This document shows, piece by piece, positions 21,501 to 33,521 of a DNA stretch of 64,000 bases; position 1 is the first letter of the stretch, and every line of letters starts with the position of its first letter. The notes beneath the pieces were generated by a model. It did no database searches and had not been told where the DNA came from. It worked only from the letters and a program-made list of their open reading frames with translations. Origin of the DNA: Ascaris suum. Its lineage: Eukaryota > Nematoda > Chromadorea > Rhabditida > Ascarididae. The position numbers and the translations under genes were made by a program. Where the stretch lies: positions 14,063,826-14,127,825 of the forward strand of contig CM024187.1 of the NCBI GenBank assembly GCA_013433145.1. The letters are read 5' to 3'.

Positions 21501-24500
21501 ATTATACCTAAGAAACTGTAGTTTAACTCTAATAAGCAATTCTAGTTTCAGGGGCTCTCAAGTTGAATGTTGCTGAAAAGACAGAGACGTACATACAGCG
21601 CAGATACAATGTCGTCATGATACGCCTTGGATATGCAAATTCGCGAAAATATATAAAAAATAAAAATGCCAACAGAATCCAGTCTCCAAAAACACTCACA
21701 AAATGCATAACCACAAACGGTTAAGCAAAAGTTCATCGCTGATAAAATGCGTAGACAACAAACAAAGCAACTGTCAACAGCTCGATATACGCCGGATCGA
21801 CATCGTTACCATCTGCGTTTCAGTCAACAGCTTTCGACGATCCTAAGCTGCAAGCTGCAACATTAACGCAACACTGCATGTAACAGAACAATATTCAGCC
21901 AAATGAAGCATACCACGCCGAAAAAATCAACACAGTTTTTTACAGAACAAGTGAGAAAGTATGCCAAAAGAGCTAAAAGATTTGCTCTTTCGTAGTTCAA
22001 CTTAACAGACCACACAGGAAAGAAATAATAAAACAGGCGTAACGATGTCGCTGCACTGATTCGATAGAGTACAAAGTGTACAAAAAATTTTTGCTCCATT
22101 TGAGCTGCTTTAGAAACTGCTGGATCAACTTGAAAGTTGTCTCACAAAGGTCCCTTTTATATGCATCCTATACACACTAACATTTGTCTCTATCTCCAGC
22201 ATTTCCTAAGTGGTGTCGATGGACAGGAACTCCTCCGTTTCAGCCGCCATCAATCCTCTGGGCCTCATTCTTTAAATCTGTGAATCTCGGTCCTGTCGAA
22301 ATTGAGTTGTTAGTTGGGCCTCGAACCTCATATTCAAATACATTCTGTTCCAAACAGATAATTAGCAGTCCGTTAGGGAAATCCCGAGTAATATGTACAG
22401 TCACTTGCGTACGTACTTGATCTGTGCGTCATTCCATTCACCCGGTCCATGACAAGTCTGTGCGTCACACATGCACAGACTTTTCGTTGAAGATGGTGAA
22501 TGAACAACCATCGAAAACATGCGTGCCAACAGGAAATCTCTCAATAACCGATAACATGCCAAAAGCAATTTGAACTTCGAAAAAATTGCTGCACCTTCGG
22601 GATCTTCATCAGCAAATCGCATCTACCCCCAAAAATGTGTTATACATTCCCTTCATAGTGAAAAAGCAAGGGCTCTTTTTCAGCTTTTCCCTTTCCGATG
22701 TCTGCTATGTCATCGATAAAATGAGGATTTCAACCTGGACTGTGTCCACAGTTCACAAAGAGAAAGATATCATAACCTAGCACCTTGACGGCAGTAAACG
22801 AAAAAACAGCCTAAAGATGTGGACGCATATTAAACAGGGCTAATGGGTTGAAAATTTGAGACTGCAGATCCACAATGAAGTCACTAAGCACTCCGTATAT
22901 GCAATTTTTATTCAGGGAATTCCCACGGTTCCTTTCACTTTCTGGATTTTCATCTGATTACCTACTAATCAGGCAAAATAGCGAATTTCAATGTTGCAAC
23001 AATCATACTGGCACCTTTCACTAACATATGGCTGAATAGTGCGCTAATGAATGTCTACCGAGTTCAAATGAAGAGCTATTGGAGCACCGAAGTGTCGACC
23101 GTAAATGGACAGTGCCGCCCATACAAGGTGAGAGTCGGATGCTGAAACCACAATTGAGCCCTTACGACTGTTCCCGTCATATGGACCTAGCGTATATGTC
23201 GGCGCCGCATGGCCCAATACGCGCCTTATCGCCTCGCTAACTATTGTATCAAATTCGCTCTCCGATAAAACCCTTTCTGAATCACCGAGCTCCCTGCAAA
23301 AAAAAAACTTTTTTTTTCAGCAACCCTGTCTGAGAGAAAAAAATTAAAGAATGAGAACATATTAAAAATGCAAAAGACACGGAAACACTAGGCGCGTCAT
23401 CAATTACCTTTTCCTCTGGATGTGAAGGCAGGTTAGGACAAGAGTGCACCCACCCGAAAGAAGTGGCAGCTCATAAGCTGTAACACGAAAACTAGACAAG
23501 GATGAACCTTATTCCGTAAGTATCAAGCAATGTAGGGTCTCGTGTAAAATATTTACCCTAAACTCCGCAGAGGAAGCCTAACAATTTGACAATGTCAAAC
23601 ACTGGTTTGATAAGATCAGCTGGTGGCTAAAAGTTGCTAAATGAAGCATTCGTGATACTCCTCCCCACAGGAGAACGAAACCTTTGTATGAAGCAGGGCA
23701 TTTTTGAATGCATATTTTGCTGGAAGGAGAAGAGGTGGAGAAATATGTGTTTTGGGGCTTGGTTTTTGAGGAAACATGAAGGGTTTGCAAATCACATTAC
23801 TTCGAAAAAATTAGATCGTCCCGTGAAATGGAAATGCATCTTTTTGCATAGATCGTGGCAAGCATTTCGGAAGACGGAGTTTCCCTGGAAGAGGTGGAAT
23901 GTACATTTTAAATGAAATGGGACATTCTGAAAAATTTAGACTGATGCGGGAAGATGCGAATTGCATCTATTTGTATGAATCACGGTATTCTGGAAGGCCC
24001 AGGCTATCGTGGATAAAGGAAACAAACTCGCTTTTGCTGAAATTAAGGCAAGCTGTAAAGTAAAACCCGGTGCAATCAAGGCTGCTTTCATACCATCGTA
24101 TCATCGGCTTGCGAATGTAAAAAAAAACGAAAAAGTTCCGAACAAAGCAAAAAACCCACACTCTAACCGTGATCCGCCACTGTTTGTCGGCGCCTGGCAT
24201 GCCATTCTTCATTCAAGGCGGTCGATGTCCTGACCAAGCGGGCAACTTCTTCAACAGCTAGAAGAGCGCTATTTGACGATGACAGTAGCACGCATAACGA
24301 GCAATTTCAAAACTGCGGAGCATCTGGATTCCATGTGGGTGGCACAAGAAACAAAAGGGAGAAGAAATGTTTCAACAGTTCCAAACTTATGAACCATTCT
24401 TCTGCGCTTTAATATTTCCCTGTCGTTACAGTATCTTTACCTGCACCTTTCACTTTTACTGGCCGTTTTATCCTTTCTTATAACTACTCATTGTCTCTCT

Positions 24501-27383
24501 ACATGGTCCTACGCATTTTTTTTTCGGAGGATGTTATCGCCATATGCTATTGTAATAACCATAGAGTATGTGATCAAGGGCGTATGGGAGAGTGAAGGTC
24601 GGTTAAAAAACCCTTATGGACAAGCGGGGAACAGAATCAACAAGGAACGGCAACCCCTTTCGACTCAGAAAGCCTACGGCTGTCCAAAGCAGCATCGACT
24701 TAATCCGTTGGCTTTAAGTTCCGCTGTTTAAAATATTTTAGCTCACCTCGGTCGCCTCAACGTTAAAATATGTTGGATCTCTTCAATCGCTCCAGCCTGC
24801 CGATTTTTGACCCCGTTACGCTCACACAAAAGCTTCCAGTCCATACTGCTCGCTTCAAACATTCCCGGTTTCCCTCGTCCTTCTTAGCTTGCTTCGCTCG
24901 CCCCAGCTCGAAAATTGTCAGTGCGCTTTATCATCCCTACCATAATTTTACAGCAGGCTTCATTGCGTTGGGTTAAAACTTATTGGTTCGCCTCGCAAAT
25001 CCTACCTTACAAAGCAAATGCGTCGGTCAGCAAGTCGAAGCTTTCAAGCGGAGCAAAGATGTTTTAATGAGATTTTCAAGTGGCTTGGTTCGAAATAAAA
25101 AACACCTCAAAAGTTACACTGGAAACCCACTCCCTCACCCGCGCAGTTCTTTCGAGCTCTTGAAAGTCTGTTGACCTTTGCCTCCGTAGGGCTACTTGTT
25201 GAACAAGATAACAGGACACATTTCGATGGATAACGAGTATTTTGAAAACCAACACTCATCTGACAGCTTTTCAACTTTCAAACCTGGTGCCACAAATTCC
25301 CAAGCTGCAAAATTCATATTTGAAGCTTTCGATGTGCTGCATAATTTTGGCGACCTGCAAGCTTTAAAATCTGACAACTTTCGCATGCACACAGCATAAA
25401 ACAACTGACTTCTGTGGAAAACTTCAAAGTACACTAAGGTACTCATGCATCAAACTAACCCGGCCAAAGCCCTTCGTATTCTGCAAGGGCATTCGTATAT
25501 TCCGTGATACCATTCAAAAGTTCACTGAATTGTTTTTAAAACCCCGTCAAAACTTCCTTTCGTAAATCTCGAAAATGACCAAAGTGACGTTCAAGAAGCT
25601 GCAGGATGAGAGTCAAGTACTATATAGCGTTAGCCAGGCGCAGGATAGAAATGTCTAACGAAGACGTCATAAAACATGCACGTATAGAAGCAAACCACAA
25701 CTATGCTCAAGCAATTTCCCTAGCCGTTGCGCATCGGCACCGTAAAAAGAAGGTGGCCGTCATCACTCAAACTGCACCGCAATCCATGTGATAATTACGT
25801 TGGCGTAATCAACGGGCAACAATCCCTAGGAACATTAGAAAAATTTTTGAAGGAAGGAGGGAATGAAAAGCCTCGGTAGCGCGATCTCCATTCTTAAAGA
25901 TATAAACTACTTCTAAGCTGTTCAACAATTAACCGGGCATGTTCCAAGACTGCCCGTCTCTCGCTGATTGCCAGTGCAGGTGAGAAGGAATAATTTGAGC
26001 AAACCGAAAATGCATACCGTCCAAGCGGCAGATGGAAAGCCGAAAGTTATATAGGTGATACGGTTGCGCGGGCAAAGGCTTGAAGAAATACTCACGACCT
26101 GGCGAAACCACGCCTGACTTGTTAAAATTGCAAGGCTATAAAAAAACTTGGACGCCATAGTAGGGTAAGCACCTCTTGCACGTCCACAAATGAGTCGCTT
26201 GTGCGCAGCCAGTTGAATTTACACGATTCCAATGAATTCACTTGTTTCCTAGTTTTATGTGCAAAAAAACCTCTCAGCAATATTAATAGCAATTAGCACA
26301 AGCTGAAGCGTTCGAAGGTACACTTGCGTGGGCTATGGGAAGCACCGCAAATGAAAAACAACAACTAGCAAATACATCAATTTAATACTGACAAAACTGC
26401 AAGCATGCCTTATAGGCCCAATAATAACTTACACATCATAGACGCTGAGTGTTCAATCGACGCGTTTGCAAATAAAAAACATTGTTCTGAGGGCATATCG
26501 TAGAAAACGTTTAGCACCGAGAAATGTATACAACGTACAGCGATAACGAACATTTGGCACTTTCGCTATATACAAAACAGCGCCAACTGGATATTTACAG
26601 AACTCAGCCGAAAGACAGCTGCAATGCTGCTATTACGATAAAGCGCAACCGCAGCAACAGGATACCGGTTAGTCGAGCATTTACAGCATTGTGAGACCAC
26701 CTCCGTTCTTGCAATGAGGATAGAACATAATTCCCTGAAAATTTATAACTATTTTATTAGCATAATACAAGCCTGAACGATAAGTTTTGATTCAATATGT
26801 TCATCTCAGCTCAAAAATTTTTGAATCGATTTGCTTACTTCATCCAAGAAAATAGATTTATCAATGAAGCAAGCTAAAATTCATGCAGATTATTTAGATT
26901 AGTGCAGGAAAAAGTCATCGGCTTACTTCGTTTCGGAAAAAAATTGCAGTAACAACCTCATCCTGTCTTCACCAGATTACAAAATCTTTCGACATTCGAC
27001 ATTACAGGGAGATGATGACAGATAATTTGAGAGTGATTTATGCCACACACTACTTGCAGAAATCATTTTAATCGGCTACTCACCCTCGTAGGGGGTAAAC
27101 AACTAAAGAACTAAAACGTAGCACCTCCTTGCAGCATGCAGCTTTTACAATTACCCACAAAATTTACACTGAAATCTCAGTTATTCATTCAAGAAAAGAA
27201 CAAAGGTATTGAACTCCACCCCCAAAACATTCTATAATGCAATATCATCGAGTGCTGCGATCGACGCTGGTTGCAAAATAAACATCACAAAGAGTGAAAT
27301 AAATTGAACAGCGGCTGGTGGTATACAGTAAAAGCAAAGAACGAATATGACGCAAGCAAGTTTGCATTTTTAAACATCATAAA
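18541..27383. other. Long stretch with no confident gene
   Basis: Only short or overlapping open frames occur. From about 19.9 kb the + strand becomes A/C-rich instead of T-rich. Possible - strand coding-like pieces (20278-20493 with PVEFVVWMFEANFGV, and 22480-22622 with EDPEGAAIFSKFKLLLA) lack a splice chain. A C-rich, G-poor block spans about 20040-20520. No tRNA, rRNA or complete transposon was recognised. Confidence 0.35.
23829..23997 (+). repeat. Two diverged tandem copies of a ~118-bp dispersed repeat
   Basis: The pattern GGAAATGCATCTTTTTGCAT, then GATCGTGGCA...TTCGG, recurs about 118 bases later as GCGAATTGCATCTATTTGTA, then GAATCACGGTATTCTGG. A third related copy is at 13264-13304. 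The arrangement suggests an old, small non-coding repeat family. Confidence 0.4.
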
Positions 27384-27550
27384 TCACAACAGTACGTTCT
27401 CGTCCATCCAGTCATCCGGATTCCAACTCCCAAGGCTGCTGCTGGTGGTGTATTCCAGCCGCCCAACCAGCTGCTCTAGCCAAGTCCCAAATCCTGCTAC
27501 TGTAGCGCAGCGCACGTCGCGATGTAATCTGCTCTTCAAACGTTATTCAC
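27384..27550 (-). CDS. Possible last exon of an unplaced - strand gene
   Basis: On the - strand an open segment includes FGTWLEQLVGRLEYTTSS and LGSWNPDDWMDENVLL and ends in TGA. Trp/Asp/Glu-rich composition and the acceptor-like AG near 27545 are coding-like. Its + strand shadow is also open over 166 residues, so this is weak. I could not join it in phase to another exon, and the next - strand gene already has its own stop at 28818. Confidence 0.22.
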
Positions 27551-28817
27551 CATCAAGTATCAGCACGCTTCAGCACAACTCGCAGTCTGTTCAAGTTCTT
27601 TTTCAATCCAGGCATCAAACGTTGCAGTTCCGACTGTCTCGAATCGACCGGCTGTGCAAGCGGCACTGCTTCGGTAACAGCGAAATCAGAAATGAGTTGT
27701 TCGAACTCTCGATGTGTTTTAACTCGCGTCGTTTGTTGCTTCGTCTGATCTGTGCATTTAACTTAATTTACTTTCCAAACTGTGACGTATTAGGCTTGCA
27801 ATAAGAAAACCTAATACACTGCAGCGCAATCTATGTAGCGAAAGGAAATCGTTTGAAAATATTTCGAATATCTTCCAAACTCCTATGGTAATTATATCAG
27901 CTTAACTCGAGGAGTTGAACAACCGTTCGTTATCAAATCAACTGTAATGAATTTTGTGAATAACAGTTCGTTGTGCTTCTTCTAGTTCAAACTCTTAACA
28001 ATCCGACTTTGTAACACACCTTATTACACACTGCTGTTATAACTCGTATTGTTTTATATCTGCTGTTATGATTCACACTTTTTGTACGACATGTGCTGTT
28101 CACTCACATCCATAAATTCTTCCTTCATATCTTCGAAATCAGTTCAAGTCCAACTGGATTACATGAACGAACTTCCATCAAGTTATCATGGTCCTTCGCC
28201 CTAGAACAATTGGGTAAGAACGCTACAGCCTAAACAAATTTACTGCTGAGAGTTTTCAAATCATCGGTTAAACTTAAAGATCGCCACAATAATTTGAAAT
28301 TCAGTCTTTCATATGCACACCCAATCTGCCTTGTACCACAGGGACTCCGAAGTGTTTTCATTTTTGCGATGTAACTCCAATCCAGACATGCGCATTAAAC
28401 TAACAGTGAGCTTTCCAGTTAGGCGAGGCTTTTCTGTTATTAAGTAATAGATTATTCATGATGCATTGGTTGAAAGCACAGAGACTGATGGTATAAGGAA
28501 ATGCTCGTAATGAACGATAGGTGATGAGACTACTGAAAAAAGGGATTCATAACAGCTCTCGAAAAGGAGCACGAGGCACGATGTTCATAAGAGTTACTGT
28601 TATGGTAAAAATAAATTATCACTACCGCACAGTTCGTAAGACACAGATAATAACATAACAACTGCTAGAAGAAGCTACTTCGAATCAACCTGCTCACTTC
28701 AGAGGTGTGATGTTAGTCACTGCACCGCAGCACTACTAGACAAAATCGAAAAGCATATGAAAACACGCTTCAAAACGCACCGCTATGAAGGCATCAGCAG
28801 AATACCAAATCCATCAG

Positions 28818-30051
28818 TTAGAACGGAGTCCTCTTCTTCCTCACCACCAACGTACTTCGAGTGCGCTTTGAAATCTCCAACCCGAAATAGTGCAAGATGC
28901 GACTCATCTGAACGTTACCGTTTCGTTTCAATGTTAGTTTCATTTCAGATGAATTCTAGACTGCGAACCAAACTCTCCTATATTAATGCGAAAAATAATG
29001 CGAAAGCAGAATATTTGTGAAACCTTGACAGCGTTCGTTAACTGTGGCTATAAACTTCTTACAAAAAAATACAGATCTTCATTTTTCATAAAGAACGAGT
29101 GCTTTTAAAGCAGGGGATTTTACAGTCAATTCGTCGGTGTTAATGAAACATGCAAAGTTCATACGGTCCACTTCTGATTTTTTGCTTCAAGAACAGGTAG
29201 CTTCAGGGGGTACCTTTCAATGGGTCGACAAGCTATCTTTCGGACCTTCACATGAACATATCTGCGAATTTTCAGCTCTAATTTACAAGCACTGTCGTTG
29301 TGCAATAATGTCTGAGCATTCTGCGTTGACTTATGGCAGTTACAATCGACTCATTTCAACTTAACTGTAACCTTTCTAGCCTTTCAAAAGACCTAAGCAT
29401 ACCCGATGATTTCGGTGTGTTCAACGGGAGCCATGAAACCGAAAGGAAAACGACATATAAAACTATGATCGGCCTCGTATCATAAAAAGCCCGTTCAGTT
29501 GTGCACGGACGCAACAGTTCAACACCTTCCTCTATCACGTGAGCTCTTCAATCGCTTCATACCCTACTGACCTGCATGGAAACGAGCAAAAAAATTGCCA
29601 ACATACAAGGTTACCTCTCAACAATACATACAGCAATCATCGCCACAGTAGAACAACCATTAACATTAATCGAATTACGCACTCACGGCGGAGTTCAACA
29701 CACTATCTTCAGTGAAAACTAAGTTTTCGGCATAAAGAAATTCATATTTCAGAGACGATTCCACTGAGAAATACAATTTTATGGCTTCAACTTATTTTTT
29801 CTGCTTCTGCTCTGTTTCCCTAGCCCAGGTCATCAATCGTTCGTACCATACTTTCAGCCCAAAATTGGCTCAATTCCACCTTCCCTCTACCTTATCCTCT
29901 CACCCGCCAGTTCATTAATTTGCAATGATATTCTTGTAGAAAGTATACCTGATGAGAGCGGATCCATTGGTAGAGTATGAGCTCCCTTTGATTGTCATCG
30001 CGCACAAAACGTTCTAATTTACGTTGCAGCAACGCTAGCGATGTATGTACT
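28818..30051 (-). CDS. R3H-like C-terminal exons
   Basis: Exon 30051-29949 (acceptor TGCTTTTAG, donor CAG|GTATAC) ends at a codon boundary. Exon 28907-28818 (acceptor AACGTTCAG) starts in phase and stops at TAA after KKRTPF. The joined sequence has the R3H pattern of an I/L-x2-F...EL-x-L...YGL-like core ending in a basic beta strand. The classic Arg-x3-His is only partly present (IRSHQ at the junction). Confidence 0.6.
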
Positions 30052-33000
30052 CTAAAAGCAAAGAAACACTCATCAATAAAACTATCATCCACGTAATCGA
30101 TAGGTGAGGAGAGGCGAAAAAGATAGAATAGTATATCCTCTTAAGGCTGTATATACCATTTTATTTGCCACCCATATTACATGGCGCTCTCAAACGTCCT
30201 TTCCAATAAATTAGTGAAGCAAGTGCCAAAGTTCAACACTTTGTAGAAGTAAGAACCGCTAGGCAAGAAGCAAATCCACCCTTCTATCGAAATGCTCTCA
30301 TCCCTCACCAATCTGTCAAGGCACATATGCTTGACTGATCAAGCAAAACTACAGAATGTCTGCCTACTTATTCCGGCTTATATTACAACACTTGAGGTAA
30401 ACGACTAAAGGCTATAATTTGAAAGCAAAGACCAATACGTAGTAAGATGAGGAAGAATAGAAACCTAGGCACTCGTTGCTGGCGCCCATTGGAGGCATGG
30501 GGATCGTGCGAGTCGTTAATGTGAACATCCGATGGATCAACCCAATCGGACTGCTCATCATCCGCTTCTCGGCCATCTGAAGAGTACGTCTCTGACGACG
30601 ACAGTTCACTCGCTGAATAAACTCCGTCCCAGTCCATCGACTTCTTCCCTTCAAAGAAACAACTTAAAAATAATAGAACATTGTAAACATGCTAAATTTA
30701 TAAGATGGAATTTCTCAATCGAATCAACTATCCAAAATGAGCAGAAATCGAAGGAGAATCAGGAACGTTTTCGATACGGATGCGCCTGCACGCACAAAGA
30801 TCCAGTCCTCGTTGCATTCACAGAGGGAACTATATAAAATGTCGCCCTGTCATATATTTCACAAAAAAATTGAAGCCATCAATATCATTGCAGAATCCAA
30901 AGATGGCTTTAGGTGATGTTAGAAGTGCAAAAGCAGTGCACCCTCATGTGTTTGCAGAGAAGAAAAAGAGATACACTCGATACTCGCTAGAAAGGATTTC
31001 CGCAGTGAAGAAAACAAGATTCTGAAAACGTACCGAGTGCCACTCAAAATCTGTTCTTTCCAAGTAGGCCGAAGATGGCACTAAAGCTACTCCCCTATTC
31101 GGAGTCCCTCTTCCTTACGCAGACAATTAGTTTGCAGGATGTCGTTAACTGTTTACAGTTTCCAAGCGCAGTACATCCGGAACAACACGATTCGTTATTA
31201 ACAGCAGGATTAGTGGGGCGGCCTGAGTCTCGACAATAACGCCCTGCCAACTGCTCAAGGACCTATGACCGAAAATTTTCCTCAGGCTCTATCGCAGATG
31301 CTCTATCCAAGTCAGTTCTCGGGATGTGCAGGCGCTGACGTCTAGTCTCACAGACCTTTCGGCTCAATCTCCTTCCGCGATCTAACTACAGTAAGTTGTT
31401 CAGGGCAAAAGTTTGAGCGGTAGTGTGGCAATAATCCAGTTAAGCGGATTTCAGAAGAGAATATGTCAGCAAGGCCACGGTCTCCATACGGCAAGTAATC
31501 GCAGACAAGTTATCTTGCTTATTTAAATCCTTCGGCACTCCTGCTGCATAGCACCAGCGGCACCTTTGCCAGAAGATGTTCTATCCAGAAATAGTTGCGG
31601 CATATGCCATATGTGCTGCGCATGCCTGTGTTTCGTAGTACTGTTCCTACGCATAACCATGCTACAGAACATTTCTGCTATAAAAAGCCGAGTGTGAGAG
31701 AGCTGCTCAAACCAGAAACCGTACATTTGGCGATCTGTTGCTTGATATCTGGCATAGAAAAAATTTAGCATAATTCTCTGCGCAGAAAATGGAAAACGCA
31801 AGCCTTTGTCGCACGTAACCTTTATCCCTTAGAGAACATCAGTACAGGATTTGGCTTGCATGACCCTTGCCGTGTCAAAAGAAAAACCGTGAAGCCACGA
31901 CGCTGCAAGTTCTCTATCTTGCCGGAAAAAAGCAATTTCGGAGCTTTGATTGACCGTTTCAATGGTCATTTGTTTTCTGCGACAGAAAGGCACAAAATTT
32001 ATCTCGAAGATGGAAACTTTTATACGTCCGAAAAATTCACCATTACTGGTGACTCTAAAGTGCCGACTTCTGAAGAATCTCGTAATACGATGCAATGGAG
32101 AGTGAATGTGGTACAATATTACGGATGAAGAAAGAGCAAGACAGAAGCTGCTTCGTACACGTGAGCTGCACAGAAAAGCGCTGTCGGATGCTCGCGTTAA
32201 TCACGTGGAGAATGAAAAAACAACAGAAGTTTGCCGTACGGGGAATAGCCATGCTCAGCACACATCTTTACCGGTAGCTTTCCGACAGAATGCGTTTCGT
32301 CTCCCTTATTACGATCCCTACATTTTACGTTGGCCATAGCTGAGAGCAGATCATTGCAAAAAAAAAAAGAATTTTTTTGACACTAAAGTACGACATCATG
32401 CCGTTGTCGCTTAGCACTGGTCCGAAGTAAACATCAGCGCCTATTCGTCGCTTCCTCTTCATAGCAAAAATATTTTTGGAGATTAGGTAAATAAATGAAA
32501 AGTAGAAAAACCGTATGTGTATAAAGTGCACAGCTTACTTTGCACTGTTCATGTGGCCAAACGTGACTGCTTCATGCACATGTCTCCTAATAAAGGCTTG
32601 TGCATGCGCAAAGCAAATATTTCCCATAAGCCTGCGAGGTCATCGTTGTTACCTCTGAACAGTGTTGGTGTGATGCCGTTAATCAGAACAAGTACCCTCA
32701 TCCTCATTTGCTGATTCGTTTTACGGAAGCCGGCTAAATTTGATTCGTGCCAGATTCAGACAAATTTCGATTCAGTCAAAAGCACAAGTGTGACTAGCAG
32801 CATACCGTTAGCTGTAGGTGAGCTCGATAACGGAGCAGTAGAGGGTATGTCCACATCCATGTATTCTGCAGGTCCGCGTCTCGAAGTTCGCTTCTTTCTT
32901 CGGCGACTGCGACTAAGCGAAAATGTGCCGTTCTCTGTTTGGCTATCTGACTCGATAGTCACCGAAGCGACCTGCTTTACAACGGCGTGCTCAATCTCAC

Positions 33001-33521
33001 TGTCGTCGTCCGTACGCATTGGCAGGTTAATTTCAGCGCAAGACGACCTTTGCTAAAAACACATCGATGATACAATAAACTGTTCCGCCTATGTGGGCCC
33101 CAAAAGTTGAGGCGTACGCATTTTTCAACAGGAAGCGAGTTTCTGGAGTTTGTGACTTTGAAAAATCAGTTCCATCAGAAAAATCCTCAACCGTCATGTA
33201 CCTACAGGCATCATGTAAGATGTTACGTACACAACAGCAGCCACACATTAAAACATGGGATCTATTAAGTGGAGTAAGCACTTACCACAGATCAACATGC
33301 TCATCCCACCTGCCTCCTTCCTTCTCCCATTTGAGGTGATGGTGGCGCAGCAACCAAATTTCAACTGCGAACCGGAATTGAGTCGAAAAAAAAATTAAAC
33401 GAGGAAGAAAGAAATCTATGGAACAAAGAAAAGTTTTTCCATTCAACGATCCCACTGCAGTCAAGTCAAGTCTCAAACTCGTCCGTATATTGGGAGATGT
33501 AAGCTCACTGCTGCAGCTCAT
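28818..33521 (-). CDS. Putative nucleic-acid-binding protein with GPATCH2-like acidic motif and R3H-like C-terminus
   Basis: Seven exons on the - strand join in one frame: 33521-33479, 33364-33286, 33201-33118, 33047-32806, 30648-30465, 30051-29949 and 28907-28818 (274 residues). Early residues include HLKWEKEGGRWDEHVDL and FSDGTDFSKSQTPETRF. The middle has a basic run (SRSRRRKKRTSRRG). Then comes YSSDGREADDEQSDWVDP, matching the acidic DEGR-x-GDDEQSDW motif I know from GPATCH2 proteins. The C-terminus (LERFVRDDNQRELILYQW, then HYFGLEISKRTRSTLVV) has the spacing of an R3H domain, which binds single-stranded nucleic acid. No G-patch was found. All six junction phases fit. The first exon and start codon are the least certain part; function is inferred only. 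Confidence 0.62.
30465..30648 (-). CDS. Acidic GPATCH2-like motif exon
   Basis: Acceptor TCTTTGAAG and donor CCTAG|GTTTCT flank an exon of 184 bases encoding MDWDGVYSASELSSSETYSS and DGREADDEQSDWVDPSD. An alternative donor (CGA|GTGCCT) would break the frame with the next exon, so the AG|GTTTCT donor was chosen. The + strand shadow frame (30532-30837) is discarded. Confidence 0.65.
31856..32339 (+). other. Coding-like segment on the opposite strand inside an intron
   Basis: Two overlapping + strand open frames carry hydrophilic, protein-like sequence: RFNGHLFSATERHKIYLEDG (31856-32128), and DEERARQKLLRTRELHRKAL then AFRQNAFRLPYYDPY (32106-32339). They lie in the 2.2-kb intron of the - strand R3H-like gene. 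There is no room for an intron between them, so one frameshift would be needed. It could be a nested pseudogene or chance. Confidence 0.2.
32806..33521 (-). CDS. N-terminal exons of the R3H-like gene
   Basis: Exons are 33521-33479 (proposed ATG at 33521-33519), 33364-33286, 33201-33118 and 33047-32806. The 33286 donor (CTGTG|GTAAGT) is excellent and rejoins as TGG. The AATGC|GTACGC donor at 33118 joins acceptor CAAAG at 33048 as GCG. The last exon here encodes the basic RRRKKR segment and ends in AACG|GTATGC. The first exon's donor (ACGA|GTTTGA) is weak. Confidence 0.55.

Noticed and set aside
27304..27804. 166-residue + strand frame rich in Ser and Gln
   Set aside because: Composition looks like an antisense shadow of a possible - strand exon, with no start context.
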